In this document: piece by piece, positions 23,001 through 38,500 of the stretch | Layout of the letters: every line of letters starts with the position of its first letter | Position numbering within the stretch: the stretch's first letter is position 1 | Source: Ahaetulla prasina | Lineage: Eukaryota > Chordata > Lepidosauria > Squamata > Colubridae | Length of the DNA: 64,000 nucleotides | Direction of reading: 5' to 3' | Assembly (NCBI RefSeq): GCF_028640845.1 | Contig: NC_080546.1 | Coordinates: 35,347,520 to 35,411,519 of the forward strand | Position numbers and translations under genes: made by a program | Notes under the pieces: model-generated | Database searches by the model: none | Seen by the model: the letters and a program-made list of their open reading frames with translations, nothing else | Told to the model about the DNA's origin: nothing

Positions 23001-25354
23001 CGTCCACTCACCTAATCATCTCATCTCTTCTGTATGCCGTGCATCTGCTGCCATCTCTGGTCACTGGCTCACACACTCACCTGGATCAACTCATTACTTC
23101 CATTTTCTGTGCTTCTGGTGTCCTGCCTGGTCACTGGCCGTCCACTCACCTAATCATCTCATCTCTGCTGTATGCCGTGCATCTTCTGCCATCTTTGGTC
23201 ACTGGCTCGTCCACTCACCTGGATCAGCTCATTTTCCCCTGCCCGTGCATCTGGTACTTCTTCTCACTGCCTCATCCACTCACCTGGATCATCTCATGAC
23301 TTCCATTTTCTGTGCTTCTGGTGTCCTCTCTGGTCACTGGCTTGTCCACTCACCTGGATCAGCTCATCTTCCCCTGCTGTTGTATCCGGTGCCTCCTGTT
23401 CTCGCTGCCTCATCCACTTACCTGGACCACCTCATTACTTCCATTTTCTGTGCTTCTGGTGTCTTCTCTGGTCACCGGCTCATCTACTTACCTGAATCAG
23501 CTGATCTTCCCCTGCCATTGCATGTGGTAGCTCCTGTTGTCGCTGCCTCATCCACTCACCTGGATCACCTCATTACTGCCATTTTCTGTGCTTCTCGTGT
23601 CCTGTCTGGTCACTGGCCCGTCCACTCACGTGATCATCTCATCTCTTCTGTATGCCGTGCATCTGCTGCCATCTCTGGTCACGGGTTCACCCACTCACCT
23701 GGATCAGCTCATCTTCCCCTGCCGTTGTATCCGGTGCCTTCTGTTGTCGCTGCCTCATCCACTCACCTGGATCACCTCATTATTTCCATTTTCGGTGCTT
23801 CTGGTGTCCTCACAGGTCACTGGCTCCTCCACTTACCTGAATCAGCTCATCTTCCTCTGCCCTTACATCTGGTAGCTCCTGTTGTCGCTGCCTCATCCAC
23901 TCACCTGGATCACCTAATTTCTGCCATTTTCTGTGCTTCTGGTGTCCTGTCTGGTCAATGGCCCGTCCACTCACCTGATCATCTCATCTTCCCCTGCCAT
24001 TGCATGTGGTAGCTCCTGTTGTCGCTGCCTCATCCACTCACCTGGATCACCTCATTACTGCCATTTTCTGTGCTTCTGGTGTCCTGTCTGGTCACTGGCC
24101 CGTCCACTCACCTAATCATCTCATCTCTTCTGTATGCCGTGCATCTGCTGCCATCTCTGGTCACGGGCTCACCAACTCACCTGGATCAGCTCATCTTCCC
24201 CTGCCGTTGTATCCGGTGCCTTCTGTTGTTGCTGCCTCATCCACTCACCTGGATCACCTCATTATTTCCATTTTCTGTGCTTCTGGTGTCCTCGCAGGTC
24301 ACTGGCTCCTCCATTTACCTGAATCTGCTCATCTTCCCCTGCCGTTGCATCTGGTGCCTCCTGTTGTGCCTCATCCACTCACCTGGATCACCTCATTCTT
24401 CCATTTTCTGTGCTTCTGGTGTCCTCTGGTCACTGGCTTGCCCACTCACCTGATCATCTCATCTCTTCTGCCGTGCATTGCTGCCATCTGTGGTCACGGG
24501 CTCACCAACTCACCTGGATCAGCTCATCTTCCCCTGCCGTTGTATCCGGTGCCTTCTGTTGTCGCTGCCTCATCCACTCACCTGGATCACCACACTACTT
24601 CCATTTTCTGCGCTTCTGGTGACCTCTCTGGTCACTGTCCCCTCCACTCACCTGATCATCTCGTCTCTTCTTTATGCCGTGCATTGCTGCCATCTCTGGT
24701 CACGGGCTACCCCACTCACCTGGATCAGCTCATCATCCCCTGCCGTTGTATCCGGTGCCTCCTGTTGTCGCTGCCTCATCCACTCACCTGGATCACCTAA
24801 TTTCTGCCATTTTCTGTGCTTCTGGTGTCCTGTCTGGTCACTGGCCCGTCCACTCATCTGATCATCTCATCTTCCCCTGCCATTGCATGTGGTAGCTCCT
24901 GTTGTCGCTGCCTCATCCACTCACCTGGATCACCTCATTACTGCCATTTTCTGTGCTTCTGGTGTCCTCTCTGGTTACTGGCTTGCCCACTCATCTGATC
25001 ATCTCATCTCTGCTGTATGCCGTGCATCTGCTGCCATCTCTGGCTTGTCCACTCACCCGGATCAGCTCATCTTCACCTGCCAGAGCATCTGGTGCCTCCT
25101 GTTGTCGCTGCATGATCTACTCACCTGGATCACCTCATTACTTCCATTTTCTGTGCTTCTGGTGTCTTCTCTGGTCACCAGCTCATCCACTTACCTGAAT
25201 CAGCTCATCTTCCTCTGCCCTTACATCTGGTAGCTCCTGTTGTCGCTGCCTCATTTACTCACCTGGATCACCTAATTTCTGCCATTTTCTGTGCTTCTGG
25301 TGTCCTCTCTGGTCACTGGCCCGTCCACTCACCTGATCATCTCATCTTCCCCTG

Positions 25355-26515
25355 CCATTGCATGTGGTAGCTCCTGTTGTCGCTGCCTCATCCACTCACC
25401 TGGATCAACTCATTACTTCCATTTTCTGTGCTTCTGGTGTCCTGCCTGGTCACTGGCCGTCCACTCACCTAATCATCTCATCTCTTCTGTATGCCGTGCA
25501 TCTGCTGCCATCTCTGGTCACTGGCTCACACACTCACCTGGATCAGCTCATTATTTCCATTTTCTGTGCTTCTGGTGTCCTCGCAGGTCACTGGCTCCTC
25601 CATTTACCTGAATCAGCTCATCTTTCCCTGCCTTTGCATCCGGTGCCTCCTGTTGTCGCTGCCTCATCCACTCACCTGGATCACCTCATTACTGCCATTT
25701 TCTGTGCTTCTGGTGTCCTGCCTGGTCACTGGCCCGTCCACTCACCTAATCATCTCATCTCTGCTGAATGCCGTGCATCTGCTGCCATCCCTGGTCACTG
25801 GCTCACCCACTCACCAAGATCAGCTCATCTTCCCCTGCCATTGCATCCGGTGCCTCCTGTTCTCCTGCCACATCCACTCACCTGAATCACCTCATTACTT
25901 CCATTTTCTGTGCTTCTGGTAGCCTCTCTGGTCACTGGCTCGTCCACTCACCTGAATCAGCTCATCTTCCCCTGCCTTTGCATCCGGTGCCTCCTGTTGT
26001 CGCTGCATGATCTACTCACCTGGATCACCTCATTACTTCCATTTTCTGTGCTTCTGGTGTCTTCTCTGGTCACCGGCTCATCCACTTACCTGAATCAGCT
26101 CATCTTCCTCTGCCTTTGCATCTGGTAGCTCCTGTCTGCCTGCCTCATCTACTCACCTGGATCACCTCATTTCTGTCATTTTCTGTGCTTCTGGTGTCCT
26201 CTCTGGTCACTGGCCCGTCCACTCACCTGAATCAGCTCATCTTCCTCTGCCTTTGCATCTGGTAGCTCCTGTTCTGCCTGCCTCATCTACTCACCTGGAT
26301 CAACAAATTTCTGCCATTTTCTGTGCTTCTGGTGTCCTCTCTGGTCACTGGGTTGTCCACTCATCTGATCATCTCATCTCTGCTGTATGCCGTGCATCTG
26401 CTGCCATCTCCGGCTCGTCCACTCACCTGATCATCTCATCTCTGCTGTATGCCGTGAATCTGCTGCCATCTCTGGTCACGGGTTCACCCACTCACCTGGA
26501 TCAGCTCATCTTCCC
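25355..26515. repeat. Array block duplicated at +18,061 bp (and related copies near 30.1 and 53.3 kb)
   Basis: A run of units with rare variants (ACCAAGATCAGCTC, CTCCTGCCACATCCACTC, CATCTGGTAGCTCCTGTCTG) recurs in the same order at 43,416-44,576. An indel-bearing version starts near 30,060 (offset ~4,635) and the first part also recurs near 53,310. The order of rare variants is conserved, so this is a multi-kilobase super-repeat. Confidence 0.8.
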
Positions 26516-26519
26516 CTGC

Positions 26520-29500
26520 CATTGTATCCGTGCCTTCTGTTGTCGCTGCCTCATCCACTCACCTGATCACCTCATTATTTCCATTTTCTGTGCTTCTGGT
26601 GTCCTCTGGTCACTGGCTCCTCCATTTACCTGAATCAGCTCATCTTCCCCTGCCGTTGCATCTGGTGCCTCCTGTTGTCGCTGCCTCATCCACTCACCTG
26701 GATCACCTCATTACTTCCATTTTCTATTCTTCTGGTGACCTCTCTGGTCACTGGCCCGTCCACTCACCTGATTATCTCATCTCTTCTGTATGACGTGCAT
26801 TGCTGCCATCTCTGGTCACGGGCTCACCCACTCACCTGGATCAGCTCATTACTTCCATTTTCTATTCTTCTGGTGACCTCTCTGGTCACTGGCTTGTCCA
26901 CTCACCTGATCTCATCTCATCTCTGCTGTATGCCGTGCATCTGCTGCCATCTCTGGTCACTGGCTTGTCCACTCACCTGATCAGCTCATCTTCCCTGCCC
27001 TTGCATCTGGTTCCTCTTCTTCTCACTGCCTCATCCACTCACCTGGATCATCTCATGACTTCCATTTTCTGTGCTTCTGGTGTCCTCTCTGGTCACTGGC
27101 TTGTCCACTCACCTGGATCTGCTCATCTTCCCCTGCCATTGCATGTGGTAGCTCCTGTTGTCGCTGCCTCATCCACTCACCTGGATCACCTAATTTCTGC
27201 CATTTTCTGTACTTCTGGTGTCCTGTCTGGTCACTGGCCCGTCCACTCACCTGATCATCTCATCTTCCCCTGCCATTGCATGTGGTAGCTCCTGTTGTCG
27301 CTGCCTCATCCACTCACCTGAATCACCTCATTACTGCCATTTTCTGTGCTTCTGGTGTCCTGCCTGGTCACTGGCCACTCACCTGATCATCTCATCTCTT
27401 CTGTATGCTGTGCATCTGCTGCCATCTCTGCTCACTGGTTCACCCACTCACCTGATCAGCTCATCTTCCCCTGCCATTGTATCCGGTGCCTCCTGTTCTC
27501 GCTGCCTCATCCACTCACCTGGATCACCTCATTATTTCCATTTTCTGTGCTTCTGGTGTCCTCGCAGGTCACTGGCTATTCCACTTACCTAACCAGCTCA
27601 TCTTCCCCTGCCGTGCATCTGGTTCCTCTTCTTCTCACTGCCTCATCCACTCACCTGGATCACCTCACTACTTCCATTTTCTGCGCTTCTGGTGACCTCT
27701 CTGGTCACTGTCCCTCCACTCACCTGATCATCTCATCTCTTCTGTATGCCGTGCATTGCTGCCATCTCTGGTCATGGGCTCACCCACTCACCTGGATCAG
27801 CTCATCATCCCCTGCCGTTGTATCCGGTGCCTCCTGTTGTCGCTGCCTCATTACTCACCTGGATCACCTAATTTCTGCCATTTTCTGTGCTTCTGGTGTC
27901 CTCTGGTCACTGGCTCCCCACTCACCTGATCATCTCATCTTCCCCTGCCATTGCATGTGGTAGCTCCTACTGTCGCTGCCTCATCCACTCACCTGAATCA
28001 CCTCATTACTGCCATTTTCTGTGCTTCTGGTGTCCTGCCTGGTCACTGGCCCTTCCACTCACCTGATCATCTCATCTCTTCTGTATGCCGTGCATCTGCT
28101 GCCATCTCTGGTCACTGGCTCACCCACTCACCTGGATCAGCTCATCTTCCCCTACCGTTGTATCCGGTGCCTTCTGTTGTCGCTGCCTCATCCACTCACC
28201 TGGATCACCTCATTATTTCCATTTTCTGTGCTTCTGGTGTCCTCTGTAGTCACTGGCTCTCCACTCACCTGATCATCTCATCTCTTCTGTATGCTGCATC
28301 TGCTGCCATCTCTGCTCACTGGTTCACCCACTCACTTGGATCAGCTCATCTTCCCCTGCCGTTGTATCCGGTGCCTCCTGTTGTCGCTGCCTCATTCACT
28401 CACCTGGATCACCTCATTTTCTGTGCTTCTGGTGTCCTCTCTGGTCACTGGCTATTCCGCTTACCTGAACCAGCTCATCTTCCCCTGCCCGTGCATCTGG
28501 TTCCTCTTCTTCTCCTGCCTCATCCACTCACCTGGATCACATCACTACTTCCATTTTCTGCGCTTCTGGTGTCCTCTCTGGTCACTGGCTCCTCCACTTA
28601 CCTGAATCAGCTCATCTTCCTCTGCCATTGCGTCCGGTGCCTCCTGTTGTCGCTGCCTCATCCACTCACCTGGATCACCTCATTACTGCCATTTTCTGTG
28701 CTTCTGGTGTCCTCTCTGGTTACTGGCTTGCCCACTCATCTGATCATCTCATCTCTGCTGTATGCCGTGCATCTGCTGCCATCTCTGGCTTGTCCACTCA
28801 CCCGGATCAGCTCATCTTCCCCTGCCATTGTATCCGGTGCCTTCTGTTGTCGCTGCCTCATCCACTCACCTGGATCACCTCATTATTTCCATTTTCTGTG
28901 CTTCTGGTGTCTTCTCTGGTCACCAGCTCATCCACTTACCTGAATCAGCTCATCTTCCTCTGCCCTTACATCTGGTAGCTCCTGTTGTCGCTGCCTCATC
29001 CACTCACCTGGATCACCTAATTTCTGCCATTTTCTGTGCTTCTGGTGTCCTGTCTGGTCAATGGCCCGTCCACTCACCTGATCATCTCATCTTCCCCTGC
29101 CATTGCATGTGGTAGCTCCTGTTGTCGCTGCCTCATCCACTCACCTGGATCACCTCATTACTGCCATTTTCTGTGCTTCTCGTGTCCTGTCTGGTCACTG
29201 GCCCGTCCACTCATTTGATCATCTCATCTCTTCTGTATGCCGTGCATCTGCTGCCATCTCTGGTCACGGGCTCACCAACTCACCTGGATCACCTCATCTT
29301 CCCCTGCCGTTGTATCCGGTGCCTTCTGTTGTCGCTGCCTCATCCACTCACCTGGATCACCTCATTATTTCCATTTTCTTTGCTTCTGGTGTCCTCGCAG
29401 GTCACTGGCCTCCACTTACCTGAATCAGCTCATCTTCCTCTGCCATTGCATGTGGTAGCTCCTGTTGTCGCTGCCTCATCCACTCACCTGGATCACCTAA

Positions 29501-32500
29501 TTTCTGCCATTTTCTGTGCTTCTGGTGTCCTGTCTGGTCACTGGCCCGTCCACTCACCTAATCATCTCATCTCTTCTGCCGTGCATCTGCTGCCATCTCT
29601 GGTCACGGGCTCACCAACTCACCTGGATCAGCTCATCTTCCCCTGCCGTTGTATCCGGTGCCTTCTGTTGTTGCTGCCTCATCCACTAACCTGGATCACC
29701 TCATTATTTCCATTTTCTGTGCTTCTGGTGTCCTCGCAGGTCACTGGCTCCTCCATTTACCTGAATCTGCTCATCTTCCCCTGCCGTTGCATCTGGTGCC
29801 TCCTGTTGTCGCTGCCTCATCCACTCGCCTGGATCGCCTCATTACTTCCATTTTCTGTGCTTCTGGTGTCCTCTCTGGTCACTGGCTTGCCCACTCACCT
29901 GATCATCTCATCTCTTCTGTATGCCGTGCATTGCTGCCATCTGTGGTCACGGGCTCACCAACTCACCTGGATCAGCTCATCTTCCCCTGCCGTTGTATCC
30001 GGTGCCTTCTGTTGTCGCTGCCTCATCCACTCACCTGGATCACCACACTACTTCCATTTTCTGTGCTTCTGGTGTCCTGCCTGGTCACTGGCCGTCCACT
30101 CACCTAATCATCTCATCTCTTCTGTATGCCGTGCATCTGCTGCCATCTCTGGTCACTGGCTCACACACTCACCTGGATCAGCTCATTATTTCCATTTTCT
30201 GTGCTTCTGGTGTCCTCGCAGGTCACTGGCTCCTCCATTTACCTGAATCAGCTCATCTTTCCCTGCCTTTGCATCCGGTGCCTCCTGTTGTCGCTGCCTC
30301 ATCCACTCACCTGGATCACCTCATTACTGCCATTTTCTGTGCTTCTGGTGTCCTGCCTGGTCACTGGCCCGTCCACTCACCTAATCATCTCATCTCTGCT
30401 GTATGCGTGCATCTGCTGCCATCCCTGGTCACTGGCTCACCACTCACCAAGATCAGCTCATCTTCCCTGCCATTGCATCCGGTGCCTCCTGTTCTCCTGC
30501 CACATCCACTCACCTGAATAACCTCATTACTCCATTTTCTGTGCTTCTGGTAGCCTCTCTGGTCACTGGATCGTCCACTCACCTGAATCAGCTCATCTTC
30601 CCTGCCTTTGCATCCGGTGCCTCCTGTTGTCACTGGCTCATCCACTCACCTGGATCACCTCATTACTTCCATTTTCTGTGCTTCTGGTGTCTTCTCTGGT
30701 CACTGCTCATCCACTTACCTGAATCAGCTCATCTTCCTCTGCCTTTGCATCTGGTAGCTCCTGTCTGCCTGCCTCATCCTCACCTGGATCACCTCATTTT
30801 CTGTCATTTTCTGTGCTTCTGGTGTCCTCTCTGGTCACTGGCCCGTCACTCACCTGAATCAGCTCATCTTCCTCTGCCTTTGCATCTGGTAGCTCCTGTC
30901 TGCCTGCCTCATCTACTCACCTGGATCACCTCATTTCTGTCATTTTCTGTGCTTCTGGTGTCCTCTCTGGTCACTGGCCCGTCCACTCACCTGAATCAGC
31001 TCATCTTCCTCTGCCTTTGCATCTGGTAGCTCCTGTTCTGCCTCATCCACTCACCTGGATCAACAAATTTCTGCCATTTTCTGTGCTTCTGGTGTCCTCT
31101 GGTCACTGGCTTGTCCACTCATCTGATCATCTCATCTCTGCTGTATGCGTGCATCTGCTGCCATCTCTGGTCACTGGCCCGTCCACTCACCTGATCATCT
31201 CATCTCTGCTGTATGCCGTGAATCTGCTGCCATCTCTGGTCACGGGTTCACCCACTCACCTGGATCAGCTCATCTTCCCCTGCCATTGTATCCGGTGCCT
31301 TCTGTTGTCGCTGCCTCATCCACTCACCTGGATCACCTCATTATTTCCATTTTCTGTGCTTCTGGTGTCCTCGCAGGTCACTGGCTCCTCCATTTACCTG
31401 AATCAGCTCATCTTCCCCTGCCGTTGCATCTGGTGCCTCCTGTTGTCGCTGCCTCATCCACTCACCTGGATCACCTCATTACTTCCATTTTCTATTCTTC
31501 TGGTGACCTCTCTGGTCACTGGCCCGTCCACTCACCTGATTATCTCATCTCTTCTGTATGACGTGCATTGCTGCCATCTCTGGTCACGGGCTCACCCACT
31601 CACCTGGATCAGCTCATTACTTCCATTTTCTATTCTTCTGGTGACCTCTCTGGTCACTGGCTTGTCCACTCACCTGATCTCATCTCATCTCTGCTGTATG
31701 CCGTGCATCTGCTGCCATCTCTGGTCACCGGCTCGTCCACTCACCTGGATCAGCTCATTTTCCCCTGCCCTTGCATCTGGTTCCTCTTCTTCTCACTGCC
31801 TCATCCACTCACCTGGATCATCTCATGACTTCCATTTTCTGTGCTTCTGGTGTCCTCTCTGGTCACTGGTCACTGGCGTCCACTCACCTGGAATCAGCTC
31901 ATCTTCCCCTGCCATTGCATGTGGTAGCTCCTGTTGTCGCTGCCTCATCACTCACCTGGATCACCTCATTTCTGCCATTTTCTGTGCTTCTGGTGTCCTG
32001 TCTGGTCACTGGCCCGTCCACTCACCTGATCATCTCATCTTCCCCTGCCATTGCATGTGGTAGCTCCTGTTGTCGCTGCCTCATCACTCACCTGAATCAC
32101 CTCATTACTGCCATTTTCTGTGCTTCTGGTGTCCTGCCTGGTCACTGGCCGTCCACTCACCTGATCATCTCATCTCTGCTGTATGCTGTGCATCTGCCAT
32201 CTCTGGTCACTGGCTCACCCACTCACTTGGATCAGCTCATCTTCCCCTGCCATTGCATCCGGTGCCTCCTGTTCTCGCTGCCTCATCCACTCACCTGGAT
32301 CACCTCATTATTTCCATTTTCTGTGCTTCTGGTGTCCTGCTGGTCACTGGCTATTCCACTCACCTGAACCAGCTCATCTTCCCCTGCCCGTGCATCTGGT
32401 TCCTCTTCTTCTCACTGCCTCATCCACTCACCTGGATCACCTCACTACTTCCATTTTCTGCGCTTCTGGTGACCTCTCTGGTCACTGTCCCTCACTCACC

Positions 32501-35500
32501 TGATCATCATCTCTTCTTTATGCCGTGCATTGCTGCCATCTCTGGTCATGGGCTCACCCACTCACCTGAATCAGCTCATCATCCCCTGCCGTTGCATCCG
32601 GTGCCTCCTGTTGTCGCTGCCTCATTACTCACCTGGATCACCTAATTTCTGCCATTTTCTGTGCTTCTGGTGTCCTCTCTCTGGTCACTGGCCCGTCCAC
32701 TCACCTGATCATCTCATCTTCCCCTGCCTTGCATCTGGTAGCTCCTGTTGTCGCTGCCTCATCCACTCACCTGGATCACCTCATTACTGCCATTTTCTGT
32801 GCTTCTGGTGTCCTGCCTGGTCACTGGCCCTTCCACTCACCTGATCATCTCATCTCTTCTGCCGTGCATCTGCTGCCATCTCTGGTCACTGGCTCACCCA
32901 CTCACCTGGATCAGCTCATCTTCCCCTGCCGTTGTATCCGGTGCCTTCTGTTGTCGCTGCCTCATCCACTCACCTGACTTCCATTTTCTGTGCTTCTGGT
33001 GTCCTCTGTAGTCACTGGCTCGTCCACTCACCTGATCATGTCATTTCTGCTGTATGCTGTGCATCTGCTGCCATCTCTGCTCACTGGTTCACCCACTCAC
33101 CTGGAATCAGCTCATCTTCCCCTGCCGTTGTATCCGGTGCCTCCTGTTGTCGCTGCCTCATCCACTCACCTGGATCACCTCATTACTTCCATTTTCTGTG
33201 CTTCTGGTGTCCTCTCTGGTCACTGGCTATTCCACTTACCTGAACCAGCTCATCTTCCCCTGCCGTGCATCTGGTTCCTCTTCTTCTCACTGCCTCATCC
33301 ACTCACCTGGATCACCTCACTACTTCCATTTTCTGCGCTTCTGGTGTCTTCTCTGGTCACTGGCTCCTCCACTTACCTGAATCAGCTCATCTTCCTCTGC
33401 CATTGCGTCCGGTGCCTCCTGTTGTCGCTGCCTCATCCACTCACCTGGATCACCTCATTACTTCCATTTTCTGTGCTTCTGGTGTCCTCTCTGGTCACTG
33501 GCTTGCCCACTCACCTGATCAGCTCATCATCCCCTGCCGTGCATCTGCTGCCATCTCTGGTCACTGTCCCTCCACTCACCTGGATCAGCTCATCTTCCCC
33601 TGCCGTGCATCTGGTGCCTCCTGTTGTCGCTGCCTCATCCACTCACCTGGATCACCTCATTCTTCCATTTTCTGTGCTTCTGGTGTCTTCTCTGGTCACC
33701 AGCTCATCCACTCACCTGAATCAGCTCATCTTCCTCTGCCATTGCATCTGGTAGCTCCTGTTGTCGCTGCCTCATCCACTCACCTGGATCACCTAATTTC
33801 TGCCATTTTCTGTGCTTCTGGTGTCCTGTCTGGTCACTGGCCCGTCCACTCACCTGATCATCTCATCTTCCTGCCATTGCATGTGGTAGCTCCTGTTGTC
33901 GCTGCCTCATCCACTCACCTGGATCACCTCATTACTGCCATTTTCTGTGCTTCTCGTGTCCTGTCTGGTCACTGGCCCGTCTACTCACCTGATCATCTCA
34001 TCTCTTCTGTATGCCGTGCATCTGCTGCCATCTCTGGTCACGGGCTCACCAACTCACCTGGATCACCTCATCTTCCCCTGCCGTTGTATCCGGTGCCTTC
34101 TGTTGTCGCTGCCTCATCCACTCACCTGGATCACCTCATTATTTCCATTTTCTGTGCTTCTGGTGTCCTCCTGGTCACTGGCTCCTCCACTTACCTGAAT
34201 CAGCTCATCTTCCTCTGCCCTTACATCTGGTAGGTCCTGTTGTCGCTGCCTCATCCACTCACCTGGATCACCTAATTTCTGCCATTTTCTGTGCTTCTGG
34301 TGTCCTGTCTGGTCACTGGCCCGTCCACTCACCTAATCATCTCATCTCTTCTGTATGCGTGCATCTGCTGCCATCTCTGGTCACTGGCTCACCACTCACC
34401 TGGATCAGCTCATCTTCCCCTGCCGTTGTATCCGTGCCTTCTGTTGTTGCTGCCTCATCCACTCACCTGGATCACCTCATTATTTCCATTTTCTGTGCTT
34501 CTGGTGTCTCTCTGGTCACTGGCTCCTCCATTTACCTGAATCAGCTCATCTTTCCCTGCCTTTGCATCCGGTGCCTCCTGTTGTCGCTGCCTCATCCACT
34601 CACCTGGATCCTCATTACTTCCATTTTCTGTGCTTCTGGTGTCCTCTCTGGTCACTGGCCCACTCACCTGATCATCCTCATCTCTTCTGTATGCGTGCAT
34701 TGCTGCCATCTGTGGTCACGGGCTCACCAACTCACCTGGATCAGCTCATCTTCCCCTGCCGTTGTATCCGTGCCTTCTGTTGTCGCTGCCTCATCCACTC
34801 ACACTACTTCCATTTTCTGCTTCTGGTGTCCTCTCTGGTCACTGTCCCTCCACTCACCTGATCATCTCGTCTCTTCTTTATGCCGTGCATTGCTGCCATC
34901 TCTGGTCACGGGCTCACCCACTCACCTGGAATCAGCTCATCATCCCCTGCCGTTGTATCCGGTGCCTCCTGTTGTCGCTGCCTCATCCACTCACCTGGAT
35001 CACCTAATTTCTGCCATTTTCTGTGCTTCTGGTGTCCTGTCTGGTCACTGGCCCGTCCACTCATCTGATCATCTCATCTTCCCCTGCCATTGCATGTGGT
35101 GCTCCTGTTGTCGCTGCCTCATCCACTCACCTGGATCACCTCATTACTGCCATTTTCTGTGCTTCTGGTGTCTCTCTGGTCACTGGCTTGCCCACTCACC
35201 TGATCATCTCATCTCTGCTGTATGCGTGCATCGCTGCCATCTCTGGCTTGTCCACTCACCGGATCAGCTCATCTTCACCTGCCAGAGCATCTGGTGCCTC
35301 CTGTTGTCGCTGCCTCATCCTCACCTGGATCACCTCATTACTTCCATTTTCTGTGCTTCTGGTGTCTTCTCTGGTCACCAGCTCATCCACTACCTGAATC
35401 AGCTCATCTTCCTCTGCCTTGCATCTGGTAGCTCCTGTTGTGCTGCCTCATCCACTCACCTGATCACCTAATTTCTGCCATTTTCTGTGCTTCTGGTGTC

Positions 35501-38500
35501 CTGTCTGGTCACTGGCCCGTCCACTCACCTGATCATCTCATCTTCCCCTGCCATTGCATGTGGTAGCTCCTGTTGTCGCTGCCTCATCCACTCACCTGAA
35601 TCACCTCATTATTTCCATTTTCTGTGCTTCTGGTGTCCTGCCTGGTCACTGGCTCCTCCACCTGAATCAGCTCATCTTCCCCTGCCTGCATCTGGTGCCT
35701 CCTGTTGTGCTGCCTCATCACTCACCTGGATCACCTAATTTCTGCCATTTTCTGTACTTCTGGTGTCCTGTCTGGTCACTGGCCTCCACTCACCTGGATC
35801 ATCTCATCTTCCTCTGCCATTGCATCTGGTAGCTCCTGTTGTCGCTGCCTCATCCACTCACCTGGATCAACTCATTACTTCCATTTTCTGTGCTTCTGGT
35901 GTCCTGCCTGGTCACTGGCTCCACTCACCTAATCATCTCATCTCTTCTGTATGCCGTGCATCTGCTGCCATCTCTGGTCGCTGGCTCATCCACTCACCTG
36001 GATCACTCACCTGATCAGCTCATTATTTCCATTTTCTGTGCTTCTGTGTCCTCTCAGGTCACTGGCTCCTCCATTTACCTGAATCAGCTCATCTTTCCCT
36101 GCCTTTGCATCCGGTGCCTCCTGTTGTCGCTGCCTCATCCACTCACCTGGATCACCTCATTACTGCCATTTTCTGTGCTTCTGGTGTCCTGCCTGGTCAC
36201 TGGCCGTCCACTCACCTAATCATCTCATCTCTGCTGTATGCCGTGCATCTGCTGCCATCCTGGTCACTGGCTCACCCACTCACCTGAATCAGCTCATCTT
36301 CCCCTGCCATTGCATCCGGTGCCTCCTGTTCTCGCTGCCTCATCCACTCACCTGAATAACCTCATTACTCCATTTTCTGTGCTTCTGGTAGCCTCTCTGG
36401 TCACTGGCTCGTCCACTCACCTGAATCAGCTCATCTTCCCCTGCCTTTGCATCCGGTGCCTCCTGTTGTCGCTGCCTCATCTACTCACCTGGATCACCTC
36501 ATTACTTCCATTTTCTGTGCTTCTGGTGTCTTCTCTGGTCACCGGCTCATCCACTCACCTGAATCAGCTCATCTTCCTCTGCCTTGCATCTGGTAGCTCC
36601 TGTCTGCCTGCCTCATCCACTCACCTGATCACCTCATTTCTGCCATTTTCTGTGCTTCTGGTGTCCTCTGGTCACTGGCTTGTCCACTCACCTGAATCAG
36701 CTCATCTTCCTCTGCCTTTGCATCTGGTGCTCCTGTTCTGCCTGCCTCATCTACTCACCTGGATCAACAAATTTCTGCCATTTTCTGTGCTTCTGGTGTC
36801 CTCTCTGGTCACTGGCTTGTCCACTCACCTGATCATCATCTCTGCTGTATGCGTGCATCTGCTGCCATCTGGCTCGTCCACTCACCTGATCATCTCATCT
36901 CTGCTGTATGCGTGAATCTGCTGCCATCTCTGGTCACTGGTTCACCCACTCACCTGGATCAGCTCATCTTCCCCTGCCATTGTATCCGGTGCCTTCTGTT
37001 GTCGCTGCCTCATCCACTCACCTGGATCACTCATTATTTCCATTTTCTGTGCTTCTGGTGTCCTCGCAGGTCACTGGCTCCTCCATTTACCTGAATCAGC
37101 TCATCTTCCCCTGCCGTTGCATCTGGTGCCTCCTGTTGTCGCTGCCTCATCCACTCACCTGGATCACCTCATTACTTCCATTTTCTATTCTTCTGGTGAC
37201 CTCTCTGGTCACTGGCCCGTCCACTCACCTGAATCATCTCATCTCTTCTGTATGCGTGCATTGCTGCCATCTCTGGTCGCGGGCTCACCCACTCACCTGG
37301 ATCACCTCATTGCTTCCATTTTCTATTCTTCTGGTGTCCTCTGGTCACTGGTCCACTCACCTGATCTCATCTCATCTCTGCTGTATGCCGTGCATTGCTG
37401 CCATCTCTGGTCACCGGCTCGTCCACTCACCTGGATCAGCTCATCTTCCCCTGCCTTGCATCTGGTTCCTCTTCTTCTCACTGCCTCATCCACTCACCTG
37501 ATCATCTCATGACTTCCATTTTCTGTGCTTCTGGTGTCCTCCACTCACCTGAATCTGCTCATCTTCCCCTGCCATTGCATGTGTAGCTCCTGTTGTCGCT
37601 GCCTCATCCACTCACCTGATCACCTAATTTCTGCCATTTTCTGTCTTCTGGTGTCCTGTCTGGTCACTGGCCCGTCCTCACCTGATCATCTCATCTTCTG
37701 CCATTGCATGTGGTAGCTCCTGTTGTCGCTGCCTCATCCACTCACCTGAATCACCTCATTACTGCCATTTTCTGTGCTTCTGGTGTCCTGCTCTGGTCAC
37801 TGGCCCGTCCACTCACCTGATCATCTCATCTCTTGTATGCTGTGCATCTGCTGCCATCTCTGCTCACTGGTTCACCCACTCACCTGAATCAGCTCATCTT
37901 CCCCTGCCATTGCATCTGGTGCCTCTCTGGTCACTGCCTCATCCACTCACCTGATCACCTCATTATTTCCATTTTCTGTGCTTCTGGTGTCCTCGCAGGT
38001 CACTGGCTATTCCACTTACCTGAATCAGCTCATCTTCCCCTGCCTTGCATCTGGTTCCTCTTCTTCTCACTGCCTCATCCACTCACCTGGATCACCTCAC
38101 TACTTCCATTTTCTGCGCTTCTGGTGTCCTCTCTGGTCACTGTCCCTCCACTCACCTGATCATCATCATCTCATCTCTTCTGTATGCGTGCATTGCTGCC
38201 ATCTCTGGTCACGGGCTCACCCACTCACCTGGATCAGCTCATCATCCCCTGCCGTTGTATCCGGTGCCTCCTGTTGTCGCTGCCTCATCACTCACCTGAT
38301 CACCTAATTTCTGCCATTTTCTGTGCTTCTGGTGTCCTCTCTGGTCACTGGCCGTCCACTCACCTGATCATCTCATCTTCTGCTGGTAGCTCCTGTTGTC
38401 GCTGCCTCATCCACTCACCTGGATCACCTCATTACTGCCATTTTCTGTGCTTCTGGTGTCCTGCCTGGTCACTGGCCTTCCACTCACCTGATCATCTCAT

